The notes under the pieces are model-generated. The model was not told the DNA's origin. It worked only from the letters and a program-made list of their open reading frames with translations, and did not search any database. A program made the position numbers and the translations under genes. Shown here in pieces: positions 55,043 through 63,790 of a stretch of 64,000 nt of DNA (the first letter of the stretch is position 1; each line of letters begins with the position of its first letter). Origin of the DNA: Acidiluteibacter sp963716125 (GTDB taxonomy: Bacteria > Bacteroidota > Bacteroidia > Flavobacteriales_E > Vicingaceae); assembly GCA_963716125.1 (NCBI GenBank), contig OY970294.1, positions 3,596,001-3,660,000 of the forward strand, written 5' to 3'.

Positions 55043-55480
55043 TTAGAATGGTAAATCATCTGCATCGTCGCTTCTTCTATATTTGCTTTCTTTATCGTTT
55101 GAATTTGATGAGTTTTTATCATCAGAGCTAGAAGAAGATGAACCTCCATCATTTTTAGAGCCCAACATGGTCATTTTGTCTCCTACAACTTCGGTTGTAT
55201 AGCGGGTATTTCCTTCTTTATCTTCCACGATCTTGTTCTAAGTTTTCCTTCAATATAAACTTATTTCCTTTTTTAAGGTATTTTTCAGCAATTTCAGCCA
55301 AACCTCTCCAAAAAACTATATTGTGCCATTCAGTTTGAGTTTGTCTTTGCCATTTTTATCTTTATAGCTTTCAGATGTTGCAATCGAAAAGTTAGCTACC
55401 ACTGCTCCATTTTCTAAATGTCTAACTTCAGGATCTTTTCCTAAGTTTCCTACTAATATTACTTTATTAACTCCTGCCAT
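55043..55480 (-). pseudogene. ssb: Single-stranded DNA-binding protein, frameshifted
   Basis: The start reads MAGVNKVILVGNLGKDPEVRHLENGAVVANFSIATSESYKDKNGK, then, after indels, TEWHNIVFWRGLAEIAEKYLKKGNK, then GKLRTRSW, and EDKEGNTRYTTEVVGDKMTMLG, ending in the acidic tail DDADDLPF that binds partner proteins in SSB. Shifts are near 55325, 55265 and at the TGGAA near 55230 (one G short). This is the OB-fold SSB. The essential nature of ssb argues for sequencing error. Confidence 0.88.
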
Positions 55481-55535
55481 TACTTCTAATTTTTTCTAAT
55501 TCTTATTGAACAAATATAATAAATCATTGGTTCAT

Positions 55536-56596
55536 TTAGGTAATTCTCAATAATTTAGGTAATGCAAAATTATTAATTTCTTTTAATTTGATGCTTAAAT
55601 AGTTGTCTTTTTTAAATGAACTTATATTATTAACTTTTAACATATAAAATTGAGCATATATTTTTTGATGACTCAAAATATGTTTGTATTCTCTGCTAAC
55701 AGATAGTATATTTAATTGATTGTCTTTAAAATAGCTATTCCATTCTTTAGTAGAAATTAATTCTTTTAAATTTAATTTTGTATCACTCTCCAAAAGGGGG
55801 AAATCATAAATGATTTGCCAAATATCATGGTGTCTCTCTTTATTTATTAAAATCTGAGTTCCATTTGATATTAATAGATAATTGAAGATATCGATTTCTT
55901 TGTTTTATTTTTTTAGATTTAACTGGCAAAATAGAAATTAAATCAGTTAATTAACTGCAACACATTCCATTTTAAAAGGACAGTCATGACAATTTGGATT
56001 TTTGGGTGTACATATGTATAGCGCCAAATTCCATAATTGCTTGGTTATGATCAGCCGGATTATCCTGATTAAGAAAATTATTGTGCTAATTTTGAAATTC
56101 TTTTTTCCCTTCAGTACTGAATCAATAGGAGTGCTTAATGCCAAATAGTCGACTTAAAACACGGTAGACATTGCCATCTACCACAGCATTAGGTAAATTG
56201 TATGCAAAAGAGGCTAATAGCGGCAGCAGTGTAATCTCCTACACCTTTCAATTTTATAATTTCATCATAAGTTTCAGGAAATTTTGAGTTTAGATTCTTT
56301 ATCAATATGTTTAGCACTTTGATGTAAGTTTCTAGCTCTGGAATAATAGCCTAAACCTTGCCAATCTTTTAAGACTTCTTCTTCTGAAGCGGTTGCTAAA
56401 TGCTGAAATAGTAGGATAATTGTTAACAAATTTTAAATAATAGGCTGTTCCTTGCTGCTACTCTGGTTTGCTGTAAAATAATTTCTGAAAGCCATATTTT
56501 ATAAGGGTTTTGGCTGTTTCTCCATGGTAACTCCCTTTTGTTGAGTTGATACCACTTTAAAAGATTTATTTTGAGTGTGAAATGATTGTTCTTCAA
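55536..56596 (-). pseudogene. mutY: A/G-specific adenine glycosylase MutY, frameshifted
   Basis: Removes adenine mispaired with 8-oxoguanine. The N-terminal KWYQLNKRELPWR...NPYKIWLSEIILQQTRV (56590-56470) and the 4Fe-4S motif CTPKNPNCHDCPFKMEC (55950-56020) are in different frames, and the NUDIX-like C-terminal domain ends in the 55536 frame. A TTG at 56596 is the likely start. At least four 1-nt indels occur. In an intact state it has about 350 residues, as in the family. It lies between ssb and hup. Confidence 0.85.
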
Positions 56597-56641
56597 GTGT
56601 GAAAAATTAAATTAAGTTAATATTTTTAAAATGAGTATTTG

Positions 56642-56670
56642 TTTGCAATGAAAATAATGTTATATATTTG
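56642..56670 (+). promoter_or_regulatory. Promoter of hup
   Basis: TTTG at 56642-56645, a 17-nt spacer, TATATTTG at 56663-56670. Perfect to the Bacteroidota consensus; leader about 66 nt. Confidence 0.75.
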
Positions 56671-56742
56671 CGACGAGAATCATATTTAAAATGATTCAAG
56701 TAAAACCAATTAATTTATTTAATCAACAAACTTAAACTAAAG

Positions 56743-57030
56743 ATGACAAAAGCAGACATCGTAGCAAAAATTTCGGATAAAACCGGAATCGAAAAAGCAG
56801 CTGTATTAAACACAGTTGAAGAATTTATGAAAACCGTAAGAGGTTCATTAGAAGGTGGAGAAAACGTTTACTTAAGAGGATTCGGTATCTTTCATTACTA
56901 AAAAAAGAGCTGAAAAAACTGGTAGAAATATTTCTAAAAATACTACCATGATTATTCCTGAGCATTTTATTCCTGCTTTCAAACCTTCAAAAAGCTTCGT
57001 GAAAAGGTAAAAGCGAACGTAAAGCCATAA
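56743..57030 (+). pseudogene. hup: HU-family DNA-binding protein, two indels
   Basis: The nucleoid protein reads MTKADIVAKISDKTGIEKAAVLNTVEEFMKTVRGSLEGGENVYLRGFGIF, then a shift (an extra base near 56892), then KKRAEKTGRNISKNTTMIIPEHFIPAFKPSKSF, a missing G near 57003, and a final KVKANVKP. The RNISKNTTMIIPEHFIPAFKPSK arm is diagnostic of the HU arm. With both corrected the protein has about 95 residues. A strong promoter precedes it. Confidence 0.9.
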
Positions 57031-57053
57031 TTTTATAGGAAATACATTTTTGT

Positions 57054-57925
57054 ATGAAAAAGCTTAACAAAGCACAAGTAGCCACCATTCTAATTGGTGG
57101 ATTCTTTGTTATATTACTTTTTGTAGCTCCAAAGGTTATTAATACCAAGGAGAATAATTCTGATTCTGGTGAAACTGCTGAACAACAAGCAGAATCAAAT
57201 ACAAATTCTCATAAGCACGACTTGAAAGAAGAGATTTCATTGGAAACTAAAGATCAAGAAAAGCTTGATATTTGGGACTCTAAATTAAAATCTGCGAAAA
57301 GCTCAGAAGAAAAGTTAAATATTCTAGATAGTTTGATTAATTTTGCAAGCTCTGTAAAACAACCAGTCTTAATGGCAAGTTATTTTAAAGAGAAGGCAGA
57401 AATTCTAAATACAGAATTAGCATGGATGCAATCGGGCGATGATTTTTTTAAATCGTATCGCTTTGCAGACAATAAAAGCCATGTTTTAGTGGAAGAAGCA
57501 GTTAATTCTTACGAACAAAGTTCTAGAAATTAAACCCTGCAAATTTACAAGCAAAAACTGCTTTGGGGTTTGTTATGTTGAAGGAGCAGCCGAATTAGGA
57601 GAAATGCCGATGAAAGGAATCGGTATTCTCAAAGAAGTTCTTAATGTAGATTCAAATAATGTGGATGCTTTAACAAATTTGGGTTACTTTTCGATTCAAT
57701 CTGCTCAGTATGAAAAAGCAATTGAAAGATTTGAAACAGTTCTTAGAATTGATCCTAAAAATGCTGAAGCATTTCTGTACTTAACTGATGTTTATGTACA
57801 GACAAGGAGAAATTGAAAAAGGAATTTAAATATCTAGAAAAATATAAATCTTTGGTCAGGAAGATCCATTGGTTGTTCAGCAAGTAGACGACTATATGAT
57901 GAACTTAAGAGGTCTAAAGAAATAA
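57054..57925 (+). pseudogene. Membrane-anchored TPR protein, frameshifted
   Basis: An N-terminal membrane anchor (VATILIGGFFVILLFVAPKVI) and an acidic linker precede a TPR array. The frame stops at 57533, but the protein continues in other frames: LQAKTA, ALGVCYVEG, GAAELGEMPMKGIGILKEVLNVDSNNVDALTNLGYFSIQSAQYEKAIERFETVLRIDPKNAEAFLYLTDVYVQT, and ends VQQVDDYMMNLRGLKK at 57925. Three or more indels lie near 57525-57565 and 57805-57850. Position between hup and rng is conserved in Bacteroidota. Function unknown. Confidence 0.75.
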
Positions 57926-57959
57926 GAAATAATTATATATAACATTTAAAATAAAAAAT

Positions 57960-58055
57960 ATGCCAAGCGGTAAGAAAAGAAAAAGACATAAGATGGCGAC
58001 TCATAAGCGAAGAAAGAGACTTCGCAAGAATCGTCACAGAAGAAAAAGTAAATAA
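57960..58055 (+). CDS. 31-residue mS38/AURKAIP1-COX24-type basic protein
   Basis: MPSGKKRKRHKMATHKRRKR then LRKNRHRRKSK: an intact, very basic 31-residue protein. The KRHKM..HKRRKRLRKNRHR core matches the AURKAIP1/COX24 (DUF1713) domain of mitochondrial ribosomal protein mS38 and mycobacterial bS22; Bacteroidota encode a homologue. A structural role on the small subunit is inferred. It lies between the TPR gene and rng, 34 bp after the former. It is one of the few genes in the 54-59 kb stretch without an indel. Confidence 0.8.
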   Translation: MPSGKKRKRHKMATHKRRKRLRKNRHRRKSK

Positions 58056-58189
58056 GAGCTTATAGGGCTTTTGATTTCACGCCAACTACTTTTTTATATT
58101 AAGTCCCTGCATATCAGTATGCTTTGGGCTTATAATGCTTGCATATTTTATGCCTTGGGTTTCTATGCGTGTAGTACTGATTCTTAATT

Positions 58190-59766
58190 ATGGAGTGTTG
58201 GATTTAGTAATTAACTCCAACTCCTTCAGAAGATTGCTATAGCCTTATTGAAAGACAAAGGAACTTATAGAGTTGCATAAGGAGAAAAGCAATAATAGCT
58301 TTTCGGTAGGTGATATTTATTTAGGTCAGAATCAAAAAAGTGATGCCTGGCTTAAATGCTGCTTTTGTAGATGTAGGCTATAGAAAAGGATGCTTTCTTG
58401 CATTATTTGGATTTGGGTCCAAAATTTTCATCCTTAAATAAGTATGTTCAAGTGGAATTTCGTCCATAATCAAAATAAACAGTCTTGCTCTTAAAAACTT
58501 TAAATTTGAAGAGGAAATTAATAAGGATGGGAAAGATTGCTGAACATTGTTAAGCGGAAATCAATATGCTTTGAGTACAAATAGCAAAAGAGCCAATTTC
58601 AACCAAAGGCCCTCGTTTGAGCTAGCTGAACTTTCTATTGCAGGAAGGTATATGGTACTTAGTTCCTTTTTCTGATCGAATTTCTGTTTCTCAAAAAATA
58701 AGAAATCACGAAGAAAGAGATCGTTTAAGAACGATTAATTAAAAGTATACGCCTACAAGGTTTTGGTGTAATTGTCAGAACAGTTGCCGAGAATAAAAAG
58801 GTTGCAGATTTACATGCAGATTTAAGTGAATTGTATGGAAAAGTGGGAAGACTTGTTTTAAGAAATGAAAAAAGCTAAACCACCTAAGAGAGTTTTAGGC
58901 GAACTAAGCCGAAGCTTCTGCTATGCTTAGAGATCTTTTGAATAAAGAATTTAATCATATTTATGTAGATAATAGAAACTAAGACAAGAGTTAAAAGACA
59001 TACATTTCTTCTATTGCTCCTGGCAAAGAAAAAATGGTAAAAGGCTTATAGAAGAGACGACTCCCATTTTTGATCACTTTGGCATTGAAAAGCAAATCAA
59101 ATCACTTTTTGGTAAAAATGTGACGATGAAATCAGGCGCTTATTTAGTAATTGAACATACTGAAGCACTGCACGTAATTGATGTAAATAGTGGACAGAGA
59201 AGTCGTAAAAGGATAATCAAGAGCAAAACGCTGTAGATGTTAATATAGAATCTGCAGCAGAAGTTGCAAGCCAACTTCGTTTGAGAGATATGGGCGGAAT
59301 CATTGTTATTGATTTTATTGATATGAAAGAGGGCGCTAATCGCGAAATGTTGTTTGAGAATATGAAAGAATTCATGAACGATGACCGAGCAAAGCATACA
59401 ATATTGCCACCTTCAAAATTTGGTTTGATTCAAATTACAAGACAAAGAGTTCGTCCTGAAATGGAAATCAGAACCGCTGAAACATGCCCTTGTTGTAATG
59501 GAAATGGTGAAACTCAGGCTACTATTCTTTTAATTGATGAAATTGAAAATAATCTACGATATATCTTAACACAACTAAATCAGAAAAAAATAAGCTTGCA
59601 TGTGCATCCATTTATAGAGGCTTATTTGACTAAAGGATTTTATTCTGTTCAACGCAAATGGTTTATGAAGTATAAGAAGTGGGTGAAAATCCATTCATCT
59701 GATGCCTATGAGTTTTTGGAATATAAATTTTATGATTCCAAAGGCGAAGATATCAATTTGAAGTAA
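58190..59766 (+). pseudogene. rng: Ribonuclease E/G family protein, frameshifted
   Basis: The 5' end near 58190 reads, across frames, LDLVINS.PSEDCIALLKDKELIELHKEKSNNSFSVGDIYLG..KKVMPGLNAAFVDVGY..DAFLH, the S1-like entry of RNase G. The C-terminal frame from about 59260 reads RLRDMGGIIVIDFIDMKEGANREMLF, GLIQITRQRVRPEMEI and the zinc-link CPCCNGNG. Between these at least ten small indels break the frame (for example near 58245, 58310, 58390, 58470, 58740 and 59040). The corrected length is about 515-520 residues, normal for RNase G. Location after hup and the TPR gene is as in other Bacteroidota. Confidence 0.85.
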
Positions 59767-59768
59767 AC

Positions 59769-61160
59769 CTACTTTTTCTTATAAAGTTCATATCTTTCTC
59801 CATAAGTACTAATTAATTTATACTGATTGGTAGAATCTATGAAACTATCTTTTGTGCTGAAATAATAGGTGTATTGTAATTTGTTTTTAGAGTCTAAACT
59901 AATATTGCCATACCTGTAAAAATATCCATTCATTGCCCAATCTGATCGTAAATCTGCAGAAATACCAATAATGCTATTTTTTGAAACGATTTCAATAACA
60001 CTATAAATGTCTTTTAACTTTTCTTCATCTCTACCTATTTTTCCAATTTGCAGTAAATTTAATACAATGCTTATTCCTAAAATCAGAATTGAAATAATTG
60101 TAAAACCCTTGTAACTTTTAATTTGGCTTAACATTAATTGAAGCTTATTTTTGATTAAATAGGCAAACCCCAAAGCAAAAAAAGGAAATGCGGCAAGCAT
60201 ATAAAAACCGCTTTGTTTCATACTTACCATGATGGGAATTACACCAGTCAGTCCTATGCCAATCATAATAAAAAACCAAGAATCTAAATTTAGTTTAGAC
60301 TTAAATTTCTTGTATCTAATAATCTGTAAAATGAAACAGATAACAAAAATTGGAATTAATTCCTTTATTAATCTAACCACAATGAAAAAACGGCTTTCTA
60401 CGGTTTGTATATTTTGCAGGCTACCAACAATTTGATTGTTGAAATAAGCTAATAAGCTATCATAGCTTTCAGGAAATAATAAAAAAAGTAAGATAAAAGC
60501 TGCAAGAAGATAAAAAATTAGTAAACTACTTGTGATTATAAGCTTATGAATTTTTAGTTTTTTATTAAAAACATAAATTGCAAAGGGTATCGCCAACGGA
60601 AATAAGGCAACTAAGCCTTTAGTCAAAACTCCTAAGAGTAACAGAAAAGAAGCTGTTAAGAGATAAAAATGATTTTTGTAAATAAAATATTTTAAGATGC
60701 AGTAGGAAGACAGTGTGGTAAATATCATTAAAGTATTTTCAAGCATATTATTTGTCACTGCCCAAGAAGTCAATGGAATTGTAAACCATAAAAAAATTGG
60801 AAACCAGCTTAACTCTTTTTCTCTAGGAGCTATTAGTTCCCAAATTTTCAAAATAAGATATGCAGTAATAATATATGTAATTAATGAATAGAATCTTTCT
60901 ATTAAATAACTATCACCAAATGTTTTATAAAATATACTTTGCATTCCAAATGCTAGTGGTGGGTGTTCTTGAAATATAGGATATAAAGTTTCTGTAAGTT
61001 TTAAGTTCCAAAAACTACCTGCACCTACCGCTAGATTTTTAGCTACATTGGCGTATAAAACTCCATCCATAAACATACCATCCGATAGGAGGTATGGAAA
61101 AATCAAAAACAGAAAGACAGAGAAGGTTAAACAATAAAAGGCTATTTGATTTTGTTTCAT
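59769..61160 (-). CDS. GT39/ArnT-like membrane glycosyltransferase
   Basis: A 463-residue protein with about ten transmembrane helices. The first periplasmic loop has DGMFMDGVLYANVAKNLAVGAGSFW and FQEHPPLAFGMQSIFYKTFGDSYLIERFYS, the acidic and HPP motifs of ArnT/PMT-type enzymes that transfer sugars from polyprenyl-phosphate carriers. The acceptor is unknown; lipid A or a glycoprotein are candidates. It is convergent with rng, with 2 bp between stops. The frame is intact, so the indel-rich zone ends at about 59.3 kb. Confidence 0.8.
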   Translation of the reverse strand: MKQNQIAFYCLTFSVFLFLIFPYLLSDGMFMDGVLYANVAKNLAVGAGSFWNLKLTETLYPIFQEHPPLAFGMQSIFYKTFGDSYLIERFYSLITYIITAYLILKIWELIAPREKELSWFPIFLWFTIPLTSWAVTNNMLENTLMIFTTLSSYCILKYFIYKNHFYLLTASFLLLLGVLTKGLVALFPLAIPFAIYVFNKKLKIHKLIITSSLLIFYLLAAFILLFLLFPESYDSLLAYFNNQIVGSLQNIQTVESRFFIVVRLIKELIPIFVICFILQIIRYKKFKSKLNLDSWFFIMIGIGLTGVIPIMVSMKQSGFYMLAAFPFFALGFAYLIKNKLQLMLSQIKSYKGFTIISILILGISIVLNLLQIGKIGRDEEKLKDIYSVIEIVSKNSIIGISADLRSDWAMNGYFYRYGNISLDSKNKLQYTYYFSTKDSFIDSTNQYKLISTYGERYELYKKK

Positions 61161-61216
61161 ACGGCAAATATTATGAGATTATTAGACTTAAAAATCCAAT
61201 AATTATAATTTCTAAA

Positions 61217-62288
61217 GGCTCTAGTTTAGCACTGCGTTGATAATAGTGTTTTATAGTTTGGTTGGATTTGAACAAAGCGCTCCAGAGCTCCCGCAACAAC
61301 TATCTGCTTTGCGAAAGCAAGGGTAATATCCTTGTTTGATTTTATTTTTTCTTTTATAATATGCCAATTTAGGTATTGTTGCAGGTATTTAGTAGACACG
61401 CCCCAGAATGTATTTCCAATCCACTTCTTTATTTTATTGTGCGTTGAGTTTACATGCTGTACATGAAACGCTCCTTTTACTCTTTCTCCCCTGGAAACAT
61501 TTACCGGATGAAACTCAATTTTGGTGTCTTTAGCGAAGCCTTTATAACTGTGGTGAGAATCACTACACAAAATTGTGCTCCCTTTTTTTATGCGATTGCC
61601 AATAGCATTTTTAATATCAATCTTTCTAATCCGTCCAAGTGTAGCTACACTCAGATTTAGCATTGACTTTCTGTCTTGAGTCACGATGACCGCAACCTGA
61701 TCATTGCTTACACCCCTTTTGCTTGACTTACCGCCTCTTTTCCTTGGTTCTCGATTTTTAACCTTCATCCCTTTTTCAGATTTGAGGAAAAAGGTCTCAT
61801 CACTTTCTGTGATACCAATGAAGGGCTCTCCGTCATCTGCGTCAACTGAAGACAATATCTTGTGGCGCCAATCAAAGGCTGTTTTCTTATTAATACCCAA
61901 AATCGAAACAATTTTGTCAAAACTTTTTTCTTCAACCATTAGTTTAAGATAATCAACAATCTTGTCTTTTCTTTGCAGCCCTGCCATCCAAGTACCTGTA
62001 TACTCCGTAAAACTTCTTTGGCAAGACTTGCATTTGTAGCGCTGTGCTCCTTTGTCAATCCCAAAACGAACATACTTAGAATGAGAACAATGAGGACAGG
62101 CTCCGAGTTTGTTATTAAACTCATGCTGACGTGAAACAATCGCAGACAGGTTAATCTCTTTAGTTGAATCTTCAATCTCCTTCAACAAACGTTCACGTTG
62201 TTTAATTGGCAGAGAGAGTATTTGGTCTTTAAGCTTTTCTGTTTTCATACACACAATATACAAATAATAGCTGAATTAAACTAGAGCC
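61217..62288 (-). mobile_element. IS1595-family insertion sequence, copy 1
   Basis: 1072 bp, bounded by 12-bp terminal inverted repeats GGCTCTAGTTTA / TAAACTAGAGCC. An 8-bp direct repeat TTTCTAAA (61209-61216 and 62289-62296) is the target duplication; 8 bp is normal for IS1595. It encodes one transposase. The copy at 62544 is the same length, in opposite orientation. Confidence 0.95.
61226..62248 (-). CDS. IS1595-family transposase, copy 1
   Basis: A 340-residue transposase. It has an N-terminal zinc ribbon (CPHCSHSKYVRFGIDKGAQRYKCKSC), a helical domain, and an ISXO2-like DDE region: ITESDETFF (first D), LCSDSHHSYKGF (second D), and HVNSTHNKIKKW with the N and K of the family's DDNK set. 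The ATG at 62248 is used in place of a TTG five codons upstream. It differs from copy 2 by one residue (F for L in KSFDKIVSILG). Confidence 0.95.
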   Translation of the reverse strand: MKTEKLKDQILSLPIKQRERLLKEIEDSTKEINLSAIVSRQHEFNNKLGACPHCSHSKYVRFGIDKGAQRYKCKSCQRSFTEYTGTWMAGLQRKDKIVDYLKLMVEEKSFDKIVSILGINKKTAFDWRHKILSSVDADDGEPFIGITESDETFFLKSEKGMKVKNREPRKRGGKSSKRGVSNDQVAVIVTQDRKSMLNLSVATLGRIRKIDIKNAIGNRIKKGSTILCSDSHHSYKGFAKDTKIEFHPVNVSRGERVKGAFHVQHVNSTHNKIKKWIGNTFWGVSTKYLQQYLNWHIIKEKIKSNKDITLAFAKQIVVAGALERFVQIQPNYKTLLSTQC

Positions 62289-62543
62289 TTTCTAAATTAA
62301 ATAATTTTGAAAGATAGAAATTTATTTCTTCTGAAACGTTTAAGAAAGATTTATTGCGAATCAAATTTATGGAATTAGTATCAAAATGATGATTTTATTT
62401 CTATATAAAAGCAGGCCTAAGTGCATTAATTTTTTATATATTTTAGTAGCTCAGACCTATTCAAGTTTTAGAAAGTAGATGTGTTGCATTTATGGGCTCA
62501 ACATAGTATTTAAAAAAATAGAATCATTTTATTTAAATAAAAT
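62289..62543. other. Segment between the two IS copies
   Basis: 255 bp of AT-rich DNA, including both inner target duplications (62289-62296, 62536-62543). I see no open frame or RNA gene. It is the original chromosomal spacer upstream of the GT39 gene. Confidence 0.5.
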
Positions 62544-63615
62544 GGCTCTAGTTTAATTCAGCTATTATTTGTATATTGTGTGTATGAAAACAGAAAAGCT
62601 TAAAGACCAAATACTCTCTCTGCCAATTAAACAACGTGAGCGTTTGTTGAAGGAGATTGAAGATTCAACTAAAGAGATTAACCTGTCTGCGATTGTTTCA
62701 CGTCAGCATGAGTTTAATAACAAACTCGGAGCCTGTCCTCATTGTTCTCATTCTAAGTATGTTCGTTTTGGGATTGACAAAGGAGCACAGCGCTACAAAT
62801 GCAAGTCTTGCCAAAGAAGTTTTACGGAGTATACAGGTACTTGGATGGCAGGGCTGCAAAGAAAAGACAAGATTGTTGATTATCTTAAACTAATGGTTGA
62901 AGAAAAAAGTCTTGACAAAATTGTTTCGATTTTGGGTATTAATAAGAAAACAGCCTTTGATTGGCGCCACAAGATATTGTCTTCAGTTGACGCAGATGAC
63001 GGAGAGCCCTTCATTGGTATCACAGAAAGTGATGAGACCTTTTTCCTCAAATCTGAAAAAGGGATGAAGGTTAAAAATCGAGAACCAAGGAAAAGAGGCG
63101 GTAAGTCAAGCAAAAGGGGTGTAAGCAATGATCAGGTTGCGGTCATCGTGACTCAAGACAGAAAGTCAATGCTAAATCTGAGTGTAGCTACACTTGGACG
63201 GATTAGAAAGATTGATATTAAAAATGCTATTGGCAATCGCATAAAAAAAGGGAGCACAATTTTGTGTAGTGATTCTCACCACAGTTATAAAGGCTTCGCT
63301 AAAGACACCAAAATTGAGTTTCATCCGGTAAATGTTTCCAGGGGAGAAAGAGTAAAAGGAGCGTTTCATGTACAGCATGTAAACTCAACGCACAATAAAA
63401 TAAAGAAGTGGATTGGAAATACATTCTGGGGCGTGTCTACTAAATACCTGCAACAATACCTAAATTGGCATATTATAAAAGAAAAAATAAAATCAAACAA
63501 GGATATTACCCTTGCTTTCGCAAAGCAGATAGTTGTTGCGGGAGCTCTGGAGCGCTTTGTTCAAATCCAACCAAACTATAAAACACTATTATCAACGCAG
63601 TGCTAAACTAGAGCC
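62544..63615 (+). mobile_element. IS1595-family insertion sequence, copy 2 (inverted)
   Basis: 1072 bp with the same 12-bp terminal repeats. The target duplication is AATAAAAT (62536-62543 and 63616-63623), different from that of copy 1, so the copies inserted independently. Confidence 0.95.
62584..63606 (+). CDS. IS1595-family transposase, copy 2
   Basis: Identical to copy 1 over 340 residues except for one Leu/Phe change caused by a single base. Zinc ribbon, both catalytic aspartates and the NxxxxK-type motif are intact, so it may be active. Near identity implies recent transposition of one from the other or from a common source. Confidence 0.95.
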   Translation: MKTEKLKDQILSLPIKQRERLLKEIEDSTKEINLSAIVSRQHEFNNKLGACPHCSHSKYVRFGIDKGAQRYKCKSCQRSFTEYTGTWMAGLQRKDKIVDYLKLMVEEKSLDKIVSILGINKKTAFDWRHKILSSVDADDGEPFIGITESDETFFLKSEKGMKVKNREPRKRGGKSSKRGVSNDQVAVIVTQDRKSMLNLSVATLGRIRKIDIKNAIGNRIKKGSTILCSDSHHSYKGFAKDTKIEFHPVNVSRGERVKGAFHVQHVNSTHNKIKKWIGNTFWGVSTKYLQQYLNWHIIKEKIKSNKDITLAFAKQIVVAGALERFVQIQPNYKTLLSTQC

Positions 63616-63667
63616 AATAAAATATAAAATAAGGCTATATTTATAACCATGTATAATGTTGTGTAAG

Positions 63668-63790
63668 ATGGTGATGAAAGATATATATTCTATTTCAGAG
63701 GTTGCAGATATTTTAAGGAAGAACGCTTAAAGGTTTGGATAGAGATGGAAAGCTAACCGCTGTTAGAGAGCCTATGAGTAATTATCTAGT
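63668..63790 (+). pseudogene. Truncated helix-turn-helix gene fragment
   Basis: The frame MVMKDIYSISEVADILRK shifts after about 17 codons (near 63720) to RTLKGLDRDGKLTAVREPMSNY. Together they form a MerR/excisionase-type winged HTH (ISEVADILxxxxRTLKxxDRDGKLTAVR) of the kind found at the N terminus of some DNA cytosine methyltransferases or their companions. It breaks off at 63779-63790, where the inverted serA-repeat duplicate begins. Possible relation to the restriction-enzyme remnant at 37.7 kb is inferred. Confidence 0.55.

Noticed and set aside
61704..61952. Antisense frames inside the IS copies
   Set aside because: They mirror the transposase coding strand and occur identically in both copies; no start signal.
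62297..62535. Small RNA gene between the IS copies
   Set aside because: No promoter core, hairpin with T tract or tRNA fold found.
61217..63615. Composite transposon made of the IS pair
   Set aside because: Each IS has its own 8-bp duplication, the outer flanks do not match each other, and the 255-bp interior has no gene.
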